This document shows, one piece after another, positions 52,954 through 60,207 of a DNA stretch of 64,000 nucleotides. Source of the stretch: Candidatus Zhuqueibacterota bacterium. GTDB lineage: Bacteria > Zhuqueibacterota > Zhuqueibacteria > Oceanimicrobiales > Oceanimicrobiaceae. The translations under genes and the position numbers were made by a program. The notes under the pieces are model-generated. The model did no database searches. It was given only the letters and a program-made list of their open reading frames with translations, and was not told where the DNA came from. The stretch covers positions 1-64,000 of the forward strand of contig JAJDAD010000043.1 of the NCBI GenBank assembly GCA_029262055.1, read 5' to 3'. The number at the start of each line of letters is the position of its first letter. The stretch's first letter is position 1.

Positions 52954-55900
52954 TTATCTGACCAGGAGCATTTTCCGAGATTGTAGAAACCCTTGGGTAC
53001 GGATGCGATAAATATAGACGCCGCTACCAACCTGCACGCCGAAATCATCCCGTCCATCCCACACGATTGAATAGTTTGCCGGGGCTTTGTTTTCGTTGAC
53101 CAGCGTCCTGACTTGTTGTCCCTTCAAATTGAATACGTCCAGCCGCACCGGGACGCTTCCCGTGTTGACTGATGGAATTGCGTACTCGATTGTGGTCGTG
53201 GGGTTGAAGGGATTCGGATAATTCTGCGCCAGGCTGAACACTTCGGGAACAAGCTGCAAGTTTTCCGAAAGCAGCAGGCGCTCAGGAGCCTGACCATCCA
53301 GGCCGCAAAAGAATGTGTCTGACCAGGCGCTTTCCAGATGTCCAAAGCGCACCTTGATCCGCCAGAAGATCTGTTCCCACGGTACATCGAAATTGATACA
53401 GAGCGAGTCGGTTGGCCCCACAAGAATGTTCGTTGAAGCATTGCCGAAGAGTTCGGAAAATCGAGCACCTTCTACTATATAAGAGACCTGCACATCAGCG
53501 GCCTGGGCTGAGGGCGTCCAGCAAAAGGTCGAATCGTCGCTGCACCAACCCGAATCCGGCGCCGTCAGGGCCAGCGGTATCGCGACAGGTTGGACCGCGG
53601 TTTGTCTGTTGCCTACACTGTCCACCGCGAACACGCGCCAGCTTTGCGCCAATAAGGTTGCATCATTCTTAAGATTACGCTCAATGAATCTATGCGTCGC
53701 TGTCCGGCTGGTATCGCGTGTGACCACGGAATCATTCCGAACGACTTCGTAGAACCAGGTTCCGGCGCAGTTGTCTGCGACGTCCTGCCAGCTCAGTAAC
53801 ACATTTACGACACCCGAACCTCCGAATATGGGCGCCTGAATTGAATCGATGGCGACTATCGCCGGAGACGGCGGCACATCATCGAAAGAGCCGCTGGCTG
53901 CACCCAGTTGCGGGTAAGCTGTGGACCACGGTGACTTGTGCCCCCATCGGTCTTGGGCGCGTACCCGCACGTGCAGATCGCTGGCATCGGTGTTGAGAAA
54001 CCCCAGGTCTCTGGCGCGCAAAAATGTCCCGGATTGTGTCCCGCCGGCGCCAAAGCGTCTTTGCAGCGCAGTCCCCGAAAAATCGGGTTCGACACTTACT
54101 TCGACAATGACACTGTCGGCGCCAAAGTTGCCGGCAGCCGTTTTGAGAGACTCGTCCAGCCACTCCCAGACGACCGCAACGCTGTCCCGAAAACAGGTGG
54201 GTTTCAGGTGCGCCACCTTCGGGGTAAACAGCCAGGGTGGCGAAAAACTCGCGTGTTGGGTTGGTGTCATCAAAGAACGTTGCCCGAGGGAATCGACAGC
54301 GTAAATGTCGAAATCGTAGACCTGGGTGATATCCAGTCCGGTGATGAGCAGAGAATCGATGTCCTGCAACTCGACGATCGCGGGGTTGTGCTGCCCGCTG
54401 CCTTCATACTGGATCAGGAACTTGCTTTGCTCATTGCCAAGCGCATCCCAATGCAGAAAAACTCGGCCCGTGCTCGAATCCGGATGAACGGGCAGGGCCT
54501 GGGCATCGAATACAACCGTCCTGGGCAAATTCTTGAACGGCACGATTATCCTATCTGAGATCGAACCGGGAAATGAGTCCGCGCATTGCTGTTGCGGGTC
54601 AGTGCGCGCAGTTTCCCGCACCTGGAAAATATAGTTGTGCATTTCCTGCGGCGAAGGAAAAGTGAAACACGTCTCATTCGTCACGGTGAATGTTGCAAAT
54701 GGCTCGGTAGTGACCGAATCCTCATAAACCAACACAGTGGTCTCGAACAGGTTTGCACCCGCTGCCAGCGGCACTGGCCGGTTCCAGCAGACCGTGATGT
54801 CCGTGTCGCTGACTTGCGTCATTGATTCGTCAAAGACGAGCGGCGGACTCGAATACTGTACCACCATGCTTTCGACTTCCGAGAGCAGGCCAAAGCAGTC
54901 CTGGGCCTGGACTGCGTAGTTGGTGCATTGATAGGCAACCAGCGTCCCTGTGCTGAACTCGTGGGTCCAGTTTGTGATGTCTCCAGCCAGGGCAACGATG
55001 GGCGTATCCGGCCGGGCTTCCGTTTCACCCCAGGCAAAGATCCGGAATTGCTCGATTTCGTCCATTTCAGGGTGAGACCAGGTCAGGGAGATATTTCCGG
55101 TTCCGCTCTGGTCCTGATCCGCGGTCACGTTCGTCGCCACAGCCAGATTCACCTTCCGCCGGATGGTAAGAGTGTTGGAAAAGAGCGTGGTGTCGCCATT
55201 GCTGTAAAAAGCCCGAACGCGAAAACGGTAGATGCCGTCGCCTCCTGCCATCGGGGCGCTGAGACTGGTGGCCGCGCCGTTGGCCGCAACCTTGATGTGT
55301 TTCGAAGCATCGGGTAAGATGGTTTCGACTTCGTAGCCGGCCAGGTCCGCAGGATCGTAGTTTTGCCAGAAGAGTCGTATGCTGTCAAGCGCCACCCGCG
55401 TCCGGCCATCTGAGCAGGACAGCAGGGCGTTTTCATCAAATTGAATCGTCGGGCCGACCAGAGCCCTGAGCGCTACTTCATGTGAAGAAGCCAGCGCGTC
55501 CCGGAGATTGCCGACGTTGTCCGTGGAGCCAATCCGGTACGTGATGATGTCATTGCGAGCAAAATTCTGCAATGAGTCACAATAGCTTGTCAATCCCGCA
55601 GCCACCGAGTCGATGATAGTAAACTCTGTGGCGTCCTCACGTCTACCGTAAATGAAGAAAGCGCGGGTTCCGCTGACAGAATCTTCACCGCCTTGCCAGG
55701 TGAGCTGGTTACAGCCCGTTGCGCCGTCGCCTGCTTTTAGCGTCTCAGCTTTGAGACTGCTTACGTCGAGCGGCGCGAAGGCGTCCTGAGTCGAGGCTAC
55801 CGTATCTGACCAGGCACTGAAATTGTTGAATCGATCCTTTGCCCGGACGCGGTAGAAATAGGTTTTGCCACTCACGAAGTTCGGATCTTCTCCGGTCGGC

Positions 55901-57681
55901 AGGAGACTAAATTCAACTCCCCACCGTTTTGCGAGGTCATTCACATGCATCCAGCCACTGTCGAAAAAGTCCGGGCCGGCTGCGGTTGAGCTATCCCCTG
56001 TAAAGAGGCTGGCCGACTCACGCGCCGCCTGAAAACGAAGGGAGTCCGTGTCTCTGAATCCGACACATTCAGCATCCTGCGATGGGTCCAGGATCGTCAC
56101 CAGATTTGACACTCCGCGGCTGAATTGGCGTCCGGCAGGGCTGTCAAAGTCAAACCACCGCTCCGGGTGCGGTCGGCATTTGGAGCTAAGATCGGCAACG
56201 ATTGGAACTGATTCGGCGCCGATTGACACATTCCCAGCACCATCGACCACTGAAATTCGATATCGGAATGTAGAGCCGTCGTCCGAGTCGGCGAGCATGT
56301 CGTCGTAGCTAATGCGCTCACCGGATACGAAAGGCAGGATCGCATCGACGGGTTGTATAAAGACAACGTACATAAGCGGTTCTTTGTGCACCAGTGACGT
56401 ACCCGAAGCAAAATTTCCGCCGAGGACGACTTTCCCCGGTTGAAAAATCTGCCGGCTTTTGAAGAGAGGGACCCGCTCACTATTCGCCGTGACACTCTTC
56501 CCCAGAGGCTCGAACTGCCGGCTCAGCCATTCCGGCACGGCCAGGTTAAGCTGGTCGTAATCGTAAGCTATGTAGAGCCAGGAAGCCACTTGTAGATCAA
56601 ATGACAGGAACTCGTCGTCAGTATTCCATCTGTCGTTAATCGCGGTCTTGATCATTGCCGAACCTGCCAGCTTGTTCATAGGCAGCCAGTCGATCTCGAA
56701 GTCGCTCCCGAACTTCGCTGAAATGGAAGAATCAGCATTCGGGCTATCAACATAGAGGCTTTCCCCGACATTAGTGACTACGGGATAGTAGCTGGCGGGG
56801 ACAATATGGCGCACGGGGAAAAACGCCAGGGTATCTCTTGATACAAACGCTTCATTGCCGGCAAGAGGTTTGCGTGCGATTACATAGCTGTCCAGATAGC
56901 TGGTTTCGTCGGGCAGGATGGGCCAGGTCAGGGTGAGGCGCCTTTCTGCCAGATCCAACCGGAAGCGCTCTATGGCTACTTGTGGCGGAGCAGCATTATC
57001 CTGTGTTGAGTAAACTACATTTGAATCAAAGTAGAGGGCACCTGCAGGGTCGGTAGCCCGTACGAAATAGCCAAAGCGAACGCCCTCGGGTAAGTTTTCC
57101 AAAACACCGCAGGTGTCGGGTCCAACCCCGGTGAGAGCCGCCGGTGCAGGAGAAGGCGAACCAGCGCTGCCCCCAGGTTCTTGCAGCAAAAGCTCATACT
57201 GGAATCTATCGTCAAAGGGCCCCCAACATACCTGGTTGGATGAGCCTTTGCTGAATGCAGGTTCGTCCGGGATAGTTGATGTAACATTGATACGGACGCG
57301 CCGGCTCTCCTCGGCAACCTGTTTGCCCTGAACGAAAAATCGAGCAATGACATTAAAGGAATGCGAGCCGTAGTCGGCATCCGTCGGCGTAAAATAAATG
57401 GTGTCTATCATCGCACACGCTGTTTCTGTACAATCCAGCCGACGCGAATCCCATTCAATGAAAGCCGGTTTCACGCCGCCAACCCTGAAGTCTAATGTGC
57501 CGGGTCCCTCGGCTTCAGCAGATAAGATTATCCTGCTGGTTTCATTGGGCCGCACGTGGACATTCAAGTTCCCCTGAACTTGAAAACTAATTAAGGCATT
57601 ACCTTCGAATGGGAAGGCGATAGCGGGAAATAGAAACAGGAGTGCGATTAGACCGAAGTTGAGGACTTGAAGCAATAGCAT
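52954..57681 (-). CDS. Giant exported FN3-repeat protein with Por/T9SS-like sorting domain
   Basis: A 1575-aa protein with a signal peptide (~1-22) and GGAG 8 nt before the ATG. About ten beta-sandwich domains fill the length; typical FN3 strands are FRYRISVVDGAGN, YFYRVRAKDRFNN and SWRVFAVDSVGN. CW-to-QD modules like those of the 989-aa protein occur at ~140-233 and, degenerate, ~517-637. CW...C pairs recur near residues 965-1005 and 1387-1428. Residues ~325-425 (YIAYDYDQLN ... PEWL ... GKVVLGGN) resemble an accessory domain found in sugar-active exported proteins. The last ~93 residues are a classic sorting domain: NYPNPFNPTTTIEY, LDVFNLKGQQVRTLV, GVYIYRIRT, KMLLVR. First gene of the operon; probably surface-exposed. 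Confidence 0.85.
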   Translation of the reverse strand: MLLLQVLNFGLIALLFLFPAIAFPFEGNALISFQVQGNLNVHVRPNETSRIILSAEAEGPGTLDFRVGGVKPAFIEWDSRRLDCTETACAMIDTIYFTPTDADYGSHSFNVIARFFVQGKQVAEESRRVRINVTSTIPDEPAFSKGSSNQVCWGPFDDRFQYELLLQEPGGSAGSPSPAPAALTGVGPDTCGVLENLPEGVRFGYFVRATDPAGALYFDSNVVYSTQDNAAPPQVAIERFRLDLAERRLTLTWPILPDETSYLDSYVIARKPLAGNEAFVSRDTLAFFPVRHIVPASYYPVVTNVGESLYVDSPNADSSISAKFGSDFEIDWLPMNKLAGSAMIKTAINDRWNTDDEFLSFDLQVASWLYIAYDYDQLNLAVPEWLSRQFEPLGKSVTANSERVPLFKSRQIFQPGKVVLGGNFASGTSLVHKEPLMYVVFIQPVDAILPFVSGERISYDDMLADSDDGSTFRYRISVVDGAGNVSIGAESVPIVADLSSKCRPHPERWFDFDSPAGRQFSRGVSNLVTILDPSQDAECVGFRDTDSLRFQAARESASLFTGDSSTAAGPDFFDSGWMHVNDLAKRWGVEFSLLPTGEDPNFVSGKTYFYRVRAKDRFNNFSAWSDTVASTQDAFAPLDVSSLKAETLKAGDGATGCNQLTWQGGEDSVSGTRAFFIYGRREDATEFTIIDSVAAGLTSYCDSLQNFARNDIITYRIGSTDNVGNLRDALASSHEVALRALVGPTIQFDENALLSCSDGRTRVALDSIRLFWQNYDPADLAGYEVETILPDASKHIKVAANGAATSLSAPMAGGDGIYRFRVRAFYSNGDTTLFSNTLTIRRKVNLAVATNVTADQDQSGTGNISLTWSHPEMDEIEQFRIFAWGETEARPDTPIVALAGDITNWTHEFSTGTLVAYQCTNYAVQAQDCFGLLSEVESMVVQYSSPPLVFDESMTQVSDTDITVCWNRPVPLAAGANLFETTVLVYEDSVTTEPFATFTVTNETCFTFPSPQEMHNYIFQVRETARTDPQQQCADSFPGSISDRIIVPFKNLPRTVVFDAQALPVHPDSSTGRVFLHWDALGNEQSKFLIQYEGSGQHNPAIVELQDIDSLLITGLDITQVYDFDIYAVDSLGQRSLMTPTQHASFSPPWLFTPKVAHLKPTCFRDSVAVVWEWLDESLKTAAGNFGADSVIVEVSVEPDFSGTALQRRFGAGGTQSGTFLRARDLGFLNTDASDLHVRVRAQDRWGHKSPWSTAYPQLGAASGSFDDVPPSPAIVAIDSIQAPIFGGSGVVNVLLSWQDVADNCAGTWFYEVVRNDSVVTRDTSRTATHRFIERNLKNDATLLAQSWRVFAVDSVGNRQTAVQPVAIPLALTAPDSGWCSDDSTFCWTPSAQAADVQVSYIVEGARFSELFGNASTNILVGPTDSLCINFDVPWEQIFWRIKVRFGHLESAWSDTFFCGLDGQAPERLLLSENLQLVPEVFSLAQNYPNPFNPTTTIEYAIPSVNTGSVPVRLDVFNLKGQQVRTLVNENKAPANYSIVWDGRDDFGVQVGSGVYIYRIRTQGFLQSRKMLLVR

Positions 57682-57970
57682 AGACGTATCTCCGACAGAT
57701 CCAAGAGTGTCTGATCACAGCTCCCTCTAACCTCGTAACTAATTGAGCCTTGACGAAAAGAAGTAGATGTAGATTAAGCCTGATGGGTTCCTTTCCCGAA
57801 AACGCGCGAGACCTCAAACGGAACAAATCGAAATAAACAATAATGGCCAGCTTTCTCCATCCAAGAGGGCAGCCATTAGAACTTCCATGTCTAATTCGAT
57901 TATAGAAAGGGGGTAGTCAAAAGATGTGAGACTTCCCCGATGTCAACGCGTAAAGGCTTAAAGCGGTGCA

Positions 57971-57999
57971 AATATAGAACTCTTCCGCAATTTTGTCAA
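57971..57999 (-). promoter_or_regulatory. Promoter of the FN3 / ExbBD / TonB operon
   Basis: On the minus strand, TTGACA (57999-57994), exactly 17 nt, then TATATT (57976-57971) followed by TG. This fits both the E. coli housekeeping pattern (perfect -35, strong -10) and the Bacteroidetes TAnnTTTG -10. The leader would be ~280 nt. It is the best promoter I found in the window. Confidence 0.72.
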
Positions 58000-58091
58000 G
58001 CGTTTTTTCAAATGTTTGCGTTATTTAAAACATCGGTATCAGGTTGAAACATGATTCTTGACTGTTTTAATTTGTTACGATTCATTCATTG

Positions 58092-58125
58092 TGTATTTAA
58101 GTGTTTATTTGACATGTATTTAAGT
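58092..58125. repeat. Direct repeat TGTATTTAAGT, 23-bp period
   Basis: Two exact copies of TGTATTTAAGT at 58092-58102 and 58115-58125, centre to centre 23 bp, about two helical turns. They lie ~95-125 bp upstream of the operon's -35, a usual place for activator binding. Confidence 0.45.
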
Positions 58126-58660
58126 TAAAATCATGGGGAGTGAGCAAGTCTTTAGTACTTGCATCTTTCAATGATTGGGTATTTAGGCATTTTTTACGGA
58201 TAGAGTGATTTTATTGCGTAATGATAATATTTGTAGATTTGAATTGTATTCTCAGCAAAGATAGCTCTTGGTACAAACACAGGGGTTTGTTCGAGCAAAA
58301 GGTGTGCCGGTCTCAGCTTTGTTGGTGCATATATTCGGTTCACAAATAAAGAACAAACATTCTCACTCGCATATCTGCCTTCTAAACAAGTGCTTGGAAT
58401 GACCGTGAATCGAAGTGAGAAATATTAGTGGTAGGCACTCGGACGCCATGTGAGGAACCCTTGAAGCAATGAAATGAGCGAGAAACGGCCAACTGTGATT
58501 TAGATAAGCAGTCCAATCAGCGCAATACATGCGCTACTATGTGCATTGCCTGCGTATCAGTTTCTTTGATGGCAAAGGATGGAATGATGGTGGTGGGCTC
58601 ACGGCCGTGACAAAAGAGAGCGTTGGCGAAGTGGGCTTTGCTGGATTGTCAGAATAGTGG

Positions 58661-58690
58661 AAAACCCGCAAGAGAGTATGGCGGGTTTTT
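58661..58690 (-). terminator. Terminator of the K+ channel gene
   Basis: AAAACCCGC (58661-58669) and GCGGGTTTT (58681-58689) form a 9-bp stem with an 11-nt loop, 9 bp after the channel stop codon. T-runs occur on both strands, so it may work in both directions and shield the FN3 operon. Confidence 0.75.
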
Positions 58691-58698
58691 GCGTAAGA

Positions 58699-59751
58699 TC
58701 AGTCGGCATTAGCTATCCGCAGCAACTCCTCGATTTGCTTTTCATTCCCCAGTACGATGAGCACATCGCCGGCACTGAGAATGGTCTCCGCTCCCGGATT
58801 GATTTCCATTGCATCGTCTGACTGCTGATGCGCAATGATGAGCGTGCCCGTGCGTGCCCGGACATGGAGTTCGCGAATTGACTTGCCCGCGAACGGGCCC
58901 TCGGCTGAGACTCGCACTTCTTCGAGGCGTAATGCCAATTCGTCATCGTGCATCATGACGTCGAGAAAATTAACCACGCGCGGCCTTAATAGAACGGATG
59001 CCATTCTGCGACCGCCAATCTCGGCGGAACTGATGACCTTGCTTGCTCCGGCTCTGAACAGTTTCGAAACCGTGCCTTCGTGAGCTGCGCGTGCAACTAT
59101 CGTCAAGTCAGGATTAAACCCACGGGCAGTCAGGGTGACAAAGACATTCTCAGAATCCTCTTGCACGGCCGCGATTAGCCCCTGAGCAACCGATACCCCA
59201 GCCTGTAGAATAATATCATCTTCCGTCGCATCGCCATTGATGGCCGGAACTCCGTTATCTTGTAACCTCTGCACAACATCAGGGTTCTTGTCGATGACCA
59301 GGAAGGGTGTGTTGCTGCGTTTCAGTTCCTCGCCTGCATGTTTGCCTTCATCGCCGTATCCACAAATAATAATGTGGTCCTGCATTCTCTCAATTGTTTT
59401 TTCCATTCTTCTAATCCTAAATAAGTCGCGCAATTCTCCTTCAATAAAAAAGGCTGCGACACTTCCGAAACCATAGCCAACAACACCAATCCCCAGCAGA
59501 ATCAAGCCGCTTGTGAAAAGCCTGCCATCATCGGACAACACCCGGACTTCCTGAAAGCCGACCGTTGACAGGGTGATGATTGTCATGTAAAAGGCCTCGG
59601 TCGGCGACCAGTCTTCTTCGATGATGACATAGCCAAAGGTCCCACCTAAAAGGATCAGTATCAACGCGATAAGGGTTATCCAGATTCGCTTGAAGGTGCG
59701 TAGCCTGACGCGCCACCAGTGCAAGCGCTCGGAGAGGACTCTTGGCTGCAT
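58699..59751 (-). CDS. Potassium channel with RCK (TrkA-N/TrkA-C) domains
   Basis: A 350-aa membrane protein of the MthK-like two-helix channel type. The first helix is ~24-44, the pore helix and filter are TIITLSTVGFQEV (Thr63-Val-Gly-Phe66), and the second helix is ~80-103. The RCK N-domain begins HIIICGYGDEGKHAGEEL (residues ~126-143) with an acidic residue after the strand (VIDKN), and a TrkA-C domain occupies ~265-345. The filter ends GFQE instead of GYGD; Phe for Tyr is common in this subfamily. It gates K+ flux in response to a bound nucleotide or ion. It has its own promoter (59789-59817) and terminator. Confidence 0.9.
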   Translation of the reverse strand: MQPRVLSERLHWWRVRLRTFKRIWITLIALILILLGGTFGYVIIEEDWSPTEAFYMTIITLSTVGFQEVRVLSDDGRLFTSGLILLGIGVVGYGFGSVAAFFIEGELRDLFRIRRMEKTIERMQDHIIICGYGDEGKHAGEELKRSNTPFLVIDKNPDVVQRLQDNGVPAINGDATEDDIILQAGVSVAQGLIAAVQEDSENVFVTLTARGFNPDLTIVARAAHEGTVSKLFRAGASKVISSAEIGGRRMASVLLRPRVVNFLDVMMHDDELALRLEEVRVSAEGPFAGKSIRELHVRARTGTLIIAHQQSDDAMEINPGAETILSAGDVLIVLGNEKQIEELLRIANAD

Positions 59752-59788
59752 TCAAAACTCGTTAAAATAGAAGGACTTAAACCTCGAA

Positions 59789-59817
59789 AAGATATGGAAC
59801 CGCAGCGAGGTTGTCAA
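59789..59817 (-). promoter_or_regulatory. Promoter of the K+ channel gene
   Basis: On the minus strand, TTGACA (59817-59812), 17 nt, then TATCTT (59794-59789) followed by TT, ~38 bp before the ATG at 59751. Same pattern as the FN3-operon promoter. Confidence 0.68.
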
Positions 59818-59856
59818 CCAATATGACCGGACTCGGTGGTCCTATCCCGGAAGCTC

Positions 59857-59893
59857 AAAAAAAGGAACCGCCAGCATACTGCCTGACGGTTCC
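59857..59893 (-). terminator. Intrinsic terminator upstream of the K+ channel promoter
   Basis: GGAACCGCCAG (59864-59874) and CTGACGGTTCC (59883-59893) pair over 11 bp (one G-T on the transcript) around an 8-nt loop. On the minus strand seven T residues follow (59863-59857). It is ~315 bp beyond the pump stop codon and insulates the channel promoter. Confidence 0.8.
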
Positions 59894-60050
59894 CGGAGGG
59901 AGGAAGAATATTAGTTCACAGAGCGTGTAATGCCCCTGTCCTGATTTTCTTGTCTCTATTTACCACTTACCAGCGGCGGTTGCACAAGTTTCCGATTTTA
60001 AATGATTTTAACATTTTTTATAGAGGCGGGAGGGACCAAGGGAGTTCGAT

Positions 60051-60108
60051 AAAAAAAGGCGGCCATGTGTTATTGGTTTCTTGAGGAGGAAGAAGCCACA
60101 TGGTCGCC
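60051..60108 (-). terminator. Terminator of the RND pump operon
   Basis: GGCGGCCATGTG (60058-60069) and CACATGGTCGCC (60097-60108) form a 12-bp stem with one A-C mismatch in the minus-strand transcript and a 27-nt loop. Seven T residues (60057-60051) follow on the minus strand, ~100 bp after the pump stop codon. Confidence 0.65.
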
Positions 60109-60207
60109 GGATGAAGCACTAGAGGTTACCTATAGTACAGAGTTGTGCTCGTTTTATTCCAGGTGGCGGCTGATGTAAATCATCTTCATGATAGAGGGTA
60201 AGGATGC

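Larger units (their letters stand above)
57682..58698. other. Long AT-rich regulatory region of the eight-gene operon
   Basis: A 1017-bp gap. It holds a ~290-nt leader of the FN3 operon, its promoter (57971-57999), direct repeats further upstream (58092-58125) and the terminator of the K+ channel gene (58661-58690). The stretch 57990-58270 is clearly more AT-rich than the genes around it. I found no convincing gene here: the plus-strand frames near 58570-58660 are short, without a ribosome site. Confidence 0.5.
59752..60207. other. Intergenic region between RND pump and K+ channel genes
   Basis: A 456-bp gap on the minus-strand path. In transcription order it holds a terminator close behind the pump gene (60108-60051), ~150 bp of AT-rich DNA, a second perfect terminator (59893-59857), and the channel promoter (59817-59789). 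No coding frame with a ribosome site was seen. Confidence 0.5.

Noticed and set aside
40000-58000. A type IX secretion core (PorK/L/M/N, SprA) with the sorting-domain proteins
   Set aside because: Only PorV-like barrels and cargo-type C-termini are visible; the ExbB/ExbD proteins do not match PorL/PorM in layout. The core must be elsewhere or replaced.
58560-58660. Small gene or c-di-GMP riboswitch upstream of the channel terminator
   Set aside because: Frames are very short with no ribosome site, and the conserved GEMM core is missing.
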